The notes: generated by a model not told the origin, from the letters alone. DNA of 8,745 nucleotides from Bacteroidales bacterium (GCA_024681565.1 JAILAO010000121.1:1-8745); one strand, 5' to 3'. Shown: positions 1 to 7,230, numbered from the stretch's first letter. Program-made: numbers and translations.

Positions 1-1554
1 GTCCATGACCGCCACGTTCGTCTTCTTGCCTGCGGCAATCTCCTTGTCCACGGCCGCCTTGAAGTCCAGCAGCTGCTCCGCCACGGCCGCGTTGAGCGTC
101 GTCATCGCTCCGGCGCAGTTGGCGCACGAGCCGACGGCCCGGAACTCGAAACGGTTGCCCGTGAAGGCGAACGGGGAAGTCCGGTTGCGGTCCGTGTTGT
201 CCAGGAAGATCTCCGGAATCTCCACCAGGCCCAGGCTTTTGCCCTTCTTGCCCGCAATCTCGATCGGCGTGTCCGACGGTACCTCCAGCAGCTTGTGAAG
301 CACCTCGGTCATCGTGCGACCCAGGAACGCGGACACGATGGCGGGCGGTGCCTCGTTCGCACCCAGACGGTGCGCGTTCGTCGCGCTCGCGATCGACGCC
401 TTCAGCAGCGCGTTGTGCTTCTGTACCGCCGCCAGCACGTTCACGAAGAAGGTGACGAACTGGAGGTTGCCCTTCGCGTCCTTGCCCGGTGCGAGCAGCT
501 GCGTCCCCTTGTCCGTGCCGAGCGACCAGTTGTTGTGCTTGCCCGAACCGTTGACCCCGTCGAAGGGCTTCTCGTGCAGCAGCACCACGAAGCCGTGCTT
601 GCGCGCGATCCGGTTCATCAGGTTCATCACGATCTGGTTCTGGTCGTTGGCCAGGTTCGTCTCGCCGTAGATCGGAGCCAGCTCGAACTGGTTGGGGGCC
701 ACCTCGTTGTGGCGCGTCTTCAGGGGAATGCCGAGCCGGTGGCCGGCCACCTCCAGGTCACGCATGAAGGCCGCGACGCGCGGCGGGATGGCGCCGAAAT
801 AATGGTCGTCGAGCTGCTGGTTCTTGGAAGAGTTGTGCCCGAAGAGGGTGCGGCCCGTGATCATCAGGTCCGTGCGGGCGGAATAGAGCGACTCGTCCAC
901 GAGGAAATACTCCTGTTCCCAGCCCAGGTAGGAAACCACCTTGGAGACGGACGGGTCAAACAGTTTGCAGACGGGAAGCGCCGCGTCGCAGACGGCCTTG
1001 AGGGCCCGCTTGAGCGGGGTCTTGTAATCCAGCGCCTCGCCGGTATAGGAGATGAAGATAGTCGGAATACAGAGCGTATCGTCCAGGATGAAGACCGGGG
1101 AGGTCGGGTCCCAGGCCGTGTAGCCGCGCGCCTCGAAGGTGGCGCGGATGCCGCCGCTCGGGAACGAGGAGGCGTCCGGCTCCTGCTGGGCGAGCATCTT
1201 GCCGTCGAAGGTCTCGATCACACCGCCCTTGCCGTCGTAGTCGATCAGCGAATCGTGCTTCTCGGCGGTGCCCTCGGTCAGCGGCTGGAACCAGTGGGTG
1301 ACATGGGTCACTCCGTGCTCCATCGCCCATTCCTTCATGCCACGGGCCACGCCGTCCGCCGTCTGACGGTCGAGGGGCTTGCCTCCCTCGATGCATGCCA
1401 GGAGCGCCTGAAGGCTGCCGGCATCCAGATACTTGCACATTTTTTTGCGGTCGAAGACCAGCTCGCCATAGTAATCGGAGGTCCTGCCCGTCGGAACTTC
1501 TGCCGGGATGGCCTTTTTCTCGAAGGATTCCTTTACCAGATCAAATCTGTCCAT
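1..1554 (-). CDS. glnN: Type III glutamine synthetase, N-terminal 518 residues (3' end outside window)
   Basis: This enzyme makes glutamine from glutamate, ammonia and ATP in the cytoplasm. The frame is open from ATG at 1554-1552 (MDRFDLVKESFEKKAIPAEV) to the left edge without a stop. Recognisable elements in order are GWEQEYFL (about residues 211-218, with the E-x-E metal-binding glutamates), RHNEVAPNQFE (281-291, typical of GS-III), GVNGSGKHNNWS (333-344, equivalent to the NGSGMH loop of GS-I), RLGANEAPPAI (396-406) and NRFEFRAVGS (467-476). GS-III proteins are roughly 730 residues, so about 210 C-terminal residues are missing because of the window edge. There is no sign of a break in the gene. 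It is divergent from the glutamine-consuming nadE across 108 bp. There is no clear Shine-Dalgarno, as is common in Bacteroidota. The family call is very secure; the exact start is probable because no other in-frame start extends it convincingly. Confidence 0.96.
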   Translation of the reverse strand, partial: MDRFDLVKESFEKKAIPAEVPTGRTSDYYGELVFDRKKMCKYLDAGSLQALLACIEGGKPLDRQTADGVARGMKEWAMEHGVTHVTHWFQPLTEGTAEKHDSLIDYDGKGGVIETFDGKMLAQQEPDASSFPSGGIRATFEARGYTAWDPTSPVFILDDTLCIPTIFISYTGEALDYKTPLKRALKAVCDAALPVCKLFDPSVSKVVSYLGWEQEYFLVDESLYSARTDLMITGRTLFGHNSSKNQQLDDHYFGAIPPRVAAFMRDLEVAGHRLGIPLKTRHNEVAPNQFELAPIYGETNLANDQNQIVMNLMNRIARKHGFVVLLHEKPFDGVNGSGKHNNWSLGTDKGTQLLAPGKDAKGNLQFVTFFVNVLAAVQKHNALLKASIASATNAHRLGANEAPPAIVSAFLGRTMTEVLHKLLEVPSDTPIEIAGKKGKSLGLVEIPEIFLDNTDRNRTSPFAFTGNRFEFRAVGSCANCAGAMTTLNAAVAEQLLDFKAAVDKEIAAGKKTNVAVMD

Positions 1555-1576
1555 CTTGATACACTACTTATGTTTG
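1546..1576 (+). promoter_or_regulatory. Candidate distal promoter for the nadE operon
   Basis: TATGTTTG (1569-1576) matches the Bacteroidota -7 consensus TAnnTTTG at every fixed position. TCTG at 1546-1549, one mismatch from the -33 TTTG element, lies 19 nt upstream. The -33 part falls inside the first codons of the divergent glnN, so the two transcription units would share control DNA. The predicted leader to nadE is about 80 nt. Confidence 0.33.
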
Positions 1577-1584
1577 TAAACGGA

Positions 1585-1614
1585 TAAAATTAGGGATAAT
1601 TTCGCGGATTGCAA
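1585..1614 (-). promoter_or_regulatory. Candidate promoter for glnN (Bacteroidota type)
   Basis: Read on the minus strand, TTG (1614-1612) is followed by 19 nt and then TAATTTTA (1592-1585). That is one mismatch from the Bacteroidota -7 box TAnnTTTG, with the usual spacing to the -33 TTG/TTTG element. A start about 6-8 nt downstream would give a leader of roughly 25 nt before glnN. This is a motif match only; in an AT-rich spacer such matches can arise by chance. Confidence 0.3.
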
Positions 1615-1642
1615 GGGATTTCATGTTTTTTTCGTAAGTTTG
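1609..1642 (+). promoter_or_regulatory. Candidate proximal promoter for the nadE operon
   Basis: TAAGTTTG (1635-1642) matches TAnnTTTG at all fixed positions. A TTG at 1609-1611 lies 23 nt upstream, at the long end of accepted spacing. The start of transcription would be around 1648-1650, leaving only about 13-15 nt before the nadE ATG. The box and its flank resemble the distal candidate (TAxGTTTGTA at 1569-1578 and 1635-1644). Confidence 0.33.
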
Positions 1643-1662
1643 TATCAGGTTAAAATCGTTGT

Positions 1663-3597
1663 ATGAAGAGTTTCGGATTCCTCCGTGCCGCGGCTGCCAT
1701 GCCGCGCGTCCACCTGGCCGACCCGGCGGCGAATGCCCGGGAAATCATCGGATTATGCAAGGTCCTTGCTGCGCAGCGCCCCTCCGTCATCGTCTTCCCC
1801 GAGATGTCCGTTACGGGCTATACCTGCGCCGACCTGTTCGGACAGAACCGGCTGCTGGATGACGCCGAGGCCGCCGTGGCCGAGATCGCCCGGCAGAGCG
1901 CAGAACTGGAGGCGATGATCGTGGTCGGCGCTCCCCTGCGGCACGCCGGACGGCTGTTCAACTGCGCCGTCGCCCTGCGCGGCGGACGTATCCTCGGCAT
2001 CGTCCCCAAGACCTATCTCGCCGGCAACAACGAATTCTACGAACCGCGTTGGTTCGCTTCCGCACGGGTGCTCCCCGAGGCGGGCGTCCGGGTCCGTTTC
2101 GCCGGACAGGAAGGCATCCTGCTCGGTGTCCGCCAGCTCTTCCGCATCGGCGACGCCCTGGCCGCCATCGAGATCTGCCAGGACCTCTGGGTCCCCGTAC
2201 CTCCCTGTTCCCAGGCAGCGCTCGCCGGAGCCCAGCTGATCATCAACCTCTCCGCCAGCAACGACTATCTCTTCAAGCACGAATACCGCAAAAGCCTGGT
2301 GTGCTCCACTGCATCCCGGCTCTACGCCGCCTATATCTATTGTTCCTGCGCCGAAGGCGAATCCACCCAGGACCTGGTCTGGGCCGGAGCCTCGCTGATC
2401 TGTGAAAACGGTTCCCTCCTCGCCGAGGGCGAACGCTTCGCACGCGGCAGCCGCTTTATCGCCGCCGACCTTGACATCGAGCGGCTGGAGACCCTGCGCG
2501 CCAAGGAACATTCCTTCGGTTTCGAAGGCCCCGTCCCCAGTTATACCATCCAGGAGGCGGGTGCCGCCGCGGATACGGATTTCGAAGCCAGCCTGCTGCG
2601 CAAGCTGGAACCGCACCCCTTTGTCCCGCAGGGCGATCCCGAGGCGCTGGGCGTCCGCTGCCGGGAGATCCTGGCCGCCCAGGTCGCAGGGCTGACCACC
2701 CGCCTGGAGCACATCCGCTGCCGCAAGGCCGTCATCGGTGTGTCCGGAGGCCTGGACTCTACCCTGGCCCTGCTGGTGACCGTACTGGCCTTCGATACGC
2801 TCGGCATTCCCCGTGAGGGGATCATCGGCGTGACGATGCCCGGTTTCGGTACGACGCACCGCACCCATGACAATTCCGTGGACCTGATGCGCGAACTCGG
2901 CATCAGCTCCCGCGAAATCTCCATCGTCCCCGCCGTACGCCAGCACTTCGCGGACATCGGCCAGGACGAATCCGTGCACGACCTCACCTACGAGAACAGC
3001 CAGGCACGCGAACGCACGCAGTTGCTGATGGACATCGCCGGCAAGGAAGGCGGCATCGTGGTGGGCACCGGAGACCTCTCCGAACTCGCCCTCGGCTGGT
3101 GCACCTACAACGGCGACCACATGTCCATGTACGGCGTCAACGGCAGTGTTCCCAAGACGCTGGTCCGCACCCTGGTGCGCTGGGCCGCCGACAACAAATT
3201 CGGCGGCAAAGGAGACATCCACCGCACGCTGCTCGACATCGTTGATACCCCGATCAGCCCCGAACTGCTGCCGGCCGACAAGGACGGCAAGATCGCCCAG
3301 AAGACCGAGGAGACCGTCGGCCCTTACGAGTTGCACGACTTCTTCCTCTACCATTTCTTCCGCTCCGGCGCCGGTCCCGACAAACTCCTGTTCCTGGCCT
3401 GCAAGGCTTTCGACGGAGTCTACGACCGGGCGACCGTCCGCAAGTGGCTGGAGGCCTTCCTGCGCCGTTTCTTCCGCCAGCAGTTCAAACGCTCCTGCCT
3501 GCCGGACGGGCCCAAAGTCGGCTCCGTGACCCTATCCCCCCGCGGTGACTGGCGGATGCCTTCCGATCTCGAGACCGTCTGGAACATCTCTAACTAG
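1663..3597 (+). CDS. nadE: Glutamine-dependent NAD+ synthetase
   Basis: This enzyme catalyses the last step of NAD+ synthesis, amidating nicotinic acid adenine dinucleotide with ATP and ammonia released from glutamine. The 644-residue protein has the two-domain architecture of the glutamine-using form. The N-terminal nitrilase-like glutaminase domain (about 1-290) shows the Glu-Lys-Cys triad: E47 in FPEMSVTGY, K116 in VPKTYLAGN and C172 in EICQDLW. The C-terminal synthetase domain (about 320-644) has the ATP-binding loop SGGLDS (361-366), GTGDLSELALGW (468-479) and PADKDGKIAQKTEETVGPYE (537-556). An ammonia tunnel between the domains is known for the family. The ATG at 1663 is chosen because the protein begins with the family's usual first strand (MKSFGFLRAAAA); a later Met at residue 13 would delete it. 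No good Shine-Dalgarno is seen. It is probably first gene of an operon, with the transporter starting 7 nt after its stop. Confidence 0.97.
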   Translation: MKSFGFLRAAAAMPRVHLADPAANAREIIGLCKVLAAQRPSVIVFPEMSVTGYTCADLFGQNRLLDDAEAAVAEIARQSAELEAMIVVGAPLRHAGRLFNCAVALRGGRILGIVPKTYLAGNNEFYEPRWFASARVLPEAGVRVRFAGQEGILLGVRQLFRIGDALAAIEICQDLWVPVPPCSQAALAGAQLIINLSASNDYLFKHEYRKSLVCSTASRLYAAYIYCSCAEGESTQDLVWAGASLICENGSLLAEGERFARGSRFIAADLDIERLETLRAKEHSFGFEGPVPSYTIQEAGAAADTDFEASLLRKLEPHPFVPQGDPEALGVRCREILAAQVAGLTTRLEHIRCRKAVIGVSGGLDSTLALLVTVLAFDTLGIPREGIIGVTMPGFGTTHRTHDNSVDLMRELGISSREISIVPAVRQHFADIGQDESVHDLTYENSQARERTQLLMDIAGKEGGIVVGTGDLSELALGWCTYNGDHMSMYGVNGSVPKTLVRTLVRWAADNKFGGKGDIHRTLLDIVDTPISPELLPADKDGKIAQKTEETVGPYELHDFFLYHFFRSGAGPDKLLFLACKAFDGVYDRATVRKWLEAFLRRFFRQQFKRSCLPDGPKVGSVTLSPRGDWRMPSDLETVWNISN

Positions 3598-3604
3598 CAG
3601 AGTC

Positions 3605-5095
3605 ATGTTCGAGAAGATAGTCTCCGCCCTCAACAGTGTCGTTTGGAGCCCGGTCCTGGTCTTCCTCCTCATCTTTGCCGGTATTTATTTCTCCTTCCGG
3701 ACAGGTTTCGTACAGGTCCGGCGCTTCAAGCTCCTGATCCGCTCCCTGTTCGCCAAACAGGAAGCGAAACAGGACGGTACCCGACCCAGGAAAGGCATCT
3801 CCTCCTTCGAGGCCTTCTGCGTCGCCCTGTCCGGGCGTGTGGGAACGGGCAACATCGTCGGCGTGGCCACCGCCATCGCCCTCGGCGGGCCCGGCTCCAT
3901 CTTCTGGATGTGGCTCATCGCCTTTTTCGGTGCATCGACGGCCTTCGTGGAATCCACCCTGTCCCAGATGTACAAGTTCCACCACCATACCGCCTACCGC
4001 GGCGGCCCCTTCAGTTACATCGAAGGCGGCATGAAGCTGAAATGGTTCGGCATCGCCTTCGCCCTCGTGACCATCGTCGCCAACGGCATCCTGCTGCCCA
4101 CCGTCCAGTCCAACGGCGTCTCTACCGCCCTGGGCAACGCCTTCGGCGTGTCCCCCCTCGCCGCCGGCATCGGGCTCGCCGTCCTGCTCGCCCTGGTGAT
4201 CATCGGAGGCATTCAGGGCATCGCCCGCGTGGCCTCGATCGTCACGCCGTTCATGGCCTTCGCCTACATCCTGCTCGCCCTGGTGGTGATCGGCATCCAC
4301 ATCGAGCAGGTCCCCGCCGTGCTGTCCTCCATCGTCACCAACGCCTTCGGCATCCGCCCCGTCGCGGGCGGCATCCTCGGCTCGACCATCATGATGGGGG
4401 TCAAGCGGGGCATCTTCTCCAACGAAGCCGGCCAGGGCGGCGGAGCCATCGTCTCGGCCTCTGCCGATGTGCCGCACCCGGCCCGTCAGGGATTCGCGCA
4501 GGCCTTCTCCGTCTATGTGGACACCCTGCTGGTCTGTACGGCTACGGCCCTGATGATCCTCTGCTCGGGCACATACAACATCCTCGACGCCCAGACCGGC
4601 GAAATCCTCGTGGCCAGTGCCCCGGAGCTCGGCGGCAACTATGTCGGATATACCCAGGCGGCCGTCGATTCGCTGCTCACCGGATTCGGCAGCCAGTTCG
4701 TCGGAATCGTACTGGTCTTCTTCGTCTTCACGACCCTGATGGCCTATTATTTCTATGCCGAATCCAGCATCATCTACCTGTTCCACCGCAAATCCCGCTC
4801 CGGCGGACGCGGCGAGAAAGCCACGATCTGGGCACTCCGGATCCTGCTCCTCGCCTCCACCCTGTTCGGCGCCCTGCGCGAAGCGGACGTGATCTGGCAG
4901 TTCGGCGACATCGGCGTCGGGCTGATGGCCTGGATCAATGTCACGGCCCTGCTCTTCCTCTGCCCCAAGGCCATCGCAGCGCTGCGCGATTATGAGAACC
5001 GGCTGAAGGCCGGTGAAAAGAATCCCGTCTTCCATCCTTCCGAGTTCGGGATCGAATCAGACACCTGGGAGGGAAAAAACAAGCCCGAATCATGA
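3605..5095 (+). CDS. Sodium:alanine/glycine symporter, AGCS family
   Basis: This inner-membrane secondary transporter imports a small neutral amino acid with Na+. The 496-residue protein is highly hydrophobic with about ten to eleven membrane segments. It carries the AGCS landmarks: GTGNIVGVATAIALGGPG (80-97) running into IFWMWLIAFFG (99-109), YRGGPFSYIEGG (131-142), GIFSNEAGQGGG (269-280) and DTLLVCTATALMIL (306-319). The C-terminal tail (about 465-496) is hydrophilic and cytoplasmic in character. The start is taken as ATG 3605 (MFEKIVSALNSVVW), the usual family N-terminus. An in-frame ATG at 3545 would add 20 non-homologous residues and overlap nadE. Alanine or glycine is the default substrate; some AGCS members (for example AlsT of Bacillus subtilis) carry glutamine, which would suit this neighbourhood, but the sequence does not decide it. 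The gene is probably cotranscribed with nadE and overlaps the next gene by 4 nt. Confidence 0.94.
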   Translation: MFEKIVSALNSVVWSPVLVFLLIFAGIYFSFRTGFVQVRRFKLLIRSLFAKQEAKQDGTRPRKGISSFEAFCVALSGRVGTGNIVGVATAIALGGPGSIFWMWLIAFFGASTAFVESTLSQMYKFHHHTAYRGGPFSYIEGGMKLKWFGIAFALVTIVANGILLPTVQSNGVSTALGNAFGVSPLAAGIGLAVLLALVIIGGIQGIARVASIVTPFMAFAYILLALVVIGIHIEQVPAVLSSIVTNAFGIRPVAGGILGSTIMMGVKRGIFSNEAGQGGGAIVSASADVPHPARQGFAQAFSVYVDTLLVCTATALMILCSGTYNILDAQTGEILVASAPELGGNYVGYTQAAVDSLLTGFGSQFVGIVLVFFVFTTLMAYYFYAESSIIYLFHRKSRSGGRGEKATIWALRILLLASTLFGALREADVIWQFGDIGVGLMAWINVTALLFLCPKAIAALRDYENRLKAGEKNPVFHPSEFGIESDTWEGKNKPES

Positions 5096-5496
5096 AACCC
5101 TACCTGCACGAAGTCAAATACTACGAGACAGACAAGATGGGCGTGACCCATCACTCCAATTACATCCGCATCATGGAAGAAGCCCGCATCGACTGGATGG
5201 ACCAGCTGGGCTACGGCTATGACCGGATGGAGGCGGAAGGGATTGTCTCCCCTGTCGTCGCCGCGAGCTGCAACTACAAGAAAACCACCACATTCAAGGA
5301 TGTAATCGAAGTGGAGATCAAGGTCAAGCAGCTCAGCGAAGTCAAACTCATCCTGGCCTATACGATGCGGGTCGGCGGCAAGATCGTCTGCACCGGCGAG
5401 ACCGTGCACTGCTTTTTTGACGGCGGCCGTCCGGCCGTCATCGCCGAGCGCTTCCCTTCTCTTTACGAAGCTATGCTCGCCACGCTTTCCGCATGA
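5092..5496 (+). CDS. Hotdog-fold acyl-CoA thioesterase (4HBT, YbgC/FadM-like)
   Basis: This is a small cytoplasmic enzyme expected to hydrolyse an acyl-CoA thioester; its substrate cannot be read from the sequence. The 134 residues match the single-domain hotdog length. The N-terminal active-site segment YYETDKMGVTHHSNYIRIME (10-29) corresponds to the YbgC motif Y-x-D-T-D-x-x-G-x-V-x-H-x-N-Y, with catalytic Asp at D14 and the conserved His seven residues later at H21. The remainder (NYKKTTTFKDVIEVEIKVKQ and VCTGETVHCFF) fits the long beta-sheet of the fold. Its ATG overlaps the transporter's stop codon as ATGA, which suggests translational coupling. It is the last gene of the plus-strand operon and converges on the lipoprotein gene 30 bp away. 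YbgC homologues elsewhere sit with tol-pal genes; that context is absent here, so I give no gene symbol. Confidence 0.9.
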   Translation: MKPYLHEVKYYETDKMGVTHHSNYIRIMEEARIDWMDQLGYGYDRMEAEGIVSPVVAASCNYKKTTTFKDVIEVEIKVKQLSEVKLILAYTMRVGGKIVCTGETVHCFFDGGRPAVIAERFPSLYEAMLATLSA

Positions 5497-5526
5497 TCAG
5501 CTATCTCTCAAGCGATCGGAACCGCC

Positions 5527-6003
5527 CTATTTCATCAGGCTGAAAATGCTGTTCAACTGGGAAAGGGTGGCGGATACACCCGGCGTGGAGCTGGTCAGCT
5601 GCGTCACAGAGCCGGCCGCTGCGGAAGCGGCGGCTTTCGTGATGGCCGAGGTGTCGATGTTGGATAGGGCTTTCAGTCCGTTGATGACAGCCGAGGCATT
5701 GGAGTTGGTGACCAGACCGGAGGATCCGCTGATCAGGCCGGAAGTAAATTTCTCCAGGAACGAAGAATTGGCGTTGGACACGCTGCCGGCCCCGGTAAGG
5801 ATCTTGCCGAGATTGATGATGTTCGTCACATTGGAAAGATCGATGGAGCCGGTGGTGTTGAGCACCTTGTAAAGAGTAGAAAGCGCCGAACCGGTGTTGG
5901 TGCCGGAAGTCAGGGCATTGGTGGCGACGCTCTTGACGACAGAGCAGGAAGACAGGAGAGCGATGGTGACCACCGCGGCAGACAGGTACTTGAAAATTTT
6001 CAT
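5527..6003 (-). CDS. Small Ser/Asn/Ala-rich lipoprotein of unknown function
   Basis: The product is predicted to be exported and lipid-anchored. Residues 1-20 form a lipoprotein signal: a basic start (MKIFK), a hydrophobic core (AAVVTIAL) and the lipobox LSSC with the acylated Cys at 20. The mature part (about 139 residues) is unusual in composition. About 30 of 158 residues are Ser, there are only three acidic residues, nine Lys, and no Arg, His or Trp. Segments such as GSALSTLYKVLNTTGSIDLS (38-57) and TSGLISGSSGLVTN (87-100) recall small uncharacterised lipoproteins I remember from other Bacteroidales, but I cannot name the family and assign no function. After the Cys there is no acidic-rich surface-export signal, so a periplasm-facing location is the simpler guess. 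It lies 69 nt downstream of lysA on the same strand; whether it is cotranscribed or has its own promoter is unclear. The reading frame is secure because of the signal peptide. Confidence 0.85.
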   Translation of the reverse strand: MKIFKYLSAAVVTIALLSSCSVVKSVATNALTSGTNTGSALSTLYKVLNTTGSIDLSNVTNIINLGKILTGAGSVSNANSSFLEKFTSGLISGSSGLVTNSNASAVINGLKALSNIDTSAITKAAASAAAGSVTQLTSSTPGVSATLSQLNSIFSLMK

Positions 6004-6072
6004 AATGTGTTGATAAGGTTTTAAATAAAGTACAGGCAGTTGAACTATGAAAACCGTGCCAAGCCGAAGCGG

Positions 6073-7230
6073 TCAGCCCTCAAAAAAATAACTCTCCGGC
6101 AGAGGATGGCAGTTGTAGTGCGAAGCCATCGATTCTCCGTAGGCACCGGCCGAGCGGATGGCGACGAAATCACCGCGACGGCACTTGTCGATGGCCATCT
6201 CCTTGACGAATACGTCGGAACTCTCGCACACCGGTCCCACCACGTCATAGACTTCCTCCGCTTCGCTCGAACTCAGGTTCTCGACCCGGTGATAGGCCCG
6301 GTACATCGCCGGCCGCACAAGTTCGGTCATGCTCCCGTCGATGATGGCGAACTGTTTGTGGGTGCCCTGCTTGACATAGAGCACGCGGGAGATCAGCGTA
6401 CCGCAAGGCGCCACGAGGCTCCGGCCCAGTTCAAAATGCACGGGCGTGCCCATCGGCAGCTGAAGGTGGCTGCGGAACGTGTCGAAATAAGAGGCGAAAT
6501 CAGCGATCGGCAGATGGTTGGGATGCTGGTAGTTGATGCCCAGGCCACCGCCCACGTTGATATCCCCCACCGGACGGCCGCCCCGCTGCAGACGGATGAC
6601 GAGTTCGTTGACCCGGTTGCACAGGGCCGAGAAATCCGCCATGTCAAGGATCTGGGATCCGATGTGGAAATGCAGTCCGCAGTAGCGGATATGTGGCAGG
6701 CTGAGCGTCAGGTCCATCACCTCGTCCAGCTGCTCGTAGCTGATGCCGAATTTGTTCTCGGCCAGACCGGTCGTGATGCCGGCGTGGGTGTGCGCCCCGA
6801 TATCGGGGTTGATGCGCAGGCTCACCGGAGCCACACAGTCCTGTTCCGCGGCCAGCTCATCGATGATCTGCAGTTCCGCCGCCGACTCGACGTTGAAGCG
6901 GGAAATCCCCGCCTGCAGGGAGAAACGGATCTCTTCGTCGCTCTTGCCGACACCGGCATAAACGATCCCGTCCGCCGGGAAACCGGCATCCAGCGCCGCC
7001 TTGACCTCTCCCCCGCTCACACAGTCGGCCCCGAAACCCCGCGCCGCAATCTCGGCGAGGATGCCCGGATTGAAATTGGCCTTGACGGCATAATGCACCC
7101 GGAACGAAGGATTTCGGTCCAGCTGCTCCTGCACCGCATCCAGGGTACGCCTCAGCAGCGGCAGGTCGTAGAAGTAGAACGGCGTCCGCATTTCTGCGAA
7201 GCGCTCTATGGGAAAATCACCCTTCAGCAT
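6073..7230 (-). CDS. lysA: Diaminopimelate decarboxylase
   Basis: This enzyme performs the last step of lysine synthesis, PLP-dependent decarboxylation of meso-diaminopimelate. The 385 residues cover the alanine-racemase-like barrel followed by the C-terminal beta domain. Visible landmarks are the PLP lysine K50 in HYAVKAN, the HFHIGSQ segment (187-193), the phosphate-binding GGGLG (227-231), ELGRSLVAPCG (267-277), CESSDVF (335-341) with the active-site Cys contributed to the neighbouring subunit, and AGAYGESMASHYN (361-373). Pro is replaced by Leu in the E-P-G-R motif, which I believe is usual in Bacteroidales. The segment normally D-A-G-M reads D-G-S-M here (298-301). The start codon shares one base with the lysC stop (TAATG on the minus strand), pointing to translational coupling. 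Length and motifs are complete, with no sign of damage. Confidence 0.96.
   Translation of the reverse strand: MLKGDFPIERFAEMRTPFYFYDLPLLRRTLDAVQEQLDRNPSFRVHYAVKANFNPGILAEIAARGFGADCVSGGEVKAALDAGFPADGIVYAGVGKSDEEIRFSLQAGISRFNVESAAELQIIDELAAEQDCVAPVSLRINPDIGAHTHAGITTGLAENKFGISYEQLDEVMDLTLSLPHIRYCGLHFHIGSQILDMADFSALCNRVNELVIRLQRGGRPVGDINVGGGLGINYQHPNHLPIADFASYFDTFRSHLQLPMGTPVHFELGRSLVAPCGTLISRVLYVKQGTHKQFAIIDGSMTELVRPAMYRAYHRVENLSSSEAEEVYDVVGPVCESSDVFVKEMAIDKCRRGDFVAIRSAGAYGESMASHYNCHPLPESYFFEG

Noticed and set aside
295..1587. A 430-codon plus-strand open frame across the glnN region.
   Set aside because: It is antisense to glnN, whose conserved motifs are all on the minus strand. The plus-strand translation is Arg/Val/Gly-rich without any known motif.
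1753..3354. A 533-codon open frame on the minus strand opposite nadE.
   Set aside because: The plus-strand frame encodes an intact NadE with all catalytic motifs. The antisense translation has no recognisable domain and arises because GC-rich third positions remove stops from that register.
3545..3604. Upstream in-frame ATG that would extend the AGCS transporter by 20 residues.
   Set aside because: The extension overlaps the 3' end of nadE, is not hydrophobic and does not resemble the family; MFEKIVSALNSVVW at 3605 is the normal N-terminus.
3590..5035. A 481-codon minus-strand open frame opposite the AGCS transporter.
   Set aside because: It is a compositional shadow, very rich in Asp, Glu and Gly as expected from the complement of a hydrophobic membrane protein. 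It has no domain or plausible context.
5068..5073. GGAGGG as a Shine-Dalgarno for the thioesterase.
   Set aside because: It lies 18 nt before the ATG, too far for usual pairing, and is part of the transporter's coding sequence. Other genes here also lack Shine-Dalgarno sequences, as is common in Bacteroidota.
6055..6075. CCGCTTCGGCTTGG after the lysA stop (minus strand) as a UUCG-loop terminator.
   Set aside because: The stem is only four pairs with a two-base bulge, and no T-run follows directly. It is too weak to call.
6437..6448. E-L-G-R in LysA instead of the textbook E-P-G-R as a possible inactivating change.
   Set aside because: I recall the Leu form as common in Bacteroidales LysA proteins, and the rest of the active site is intact.
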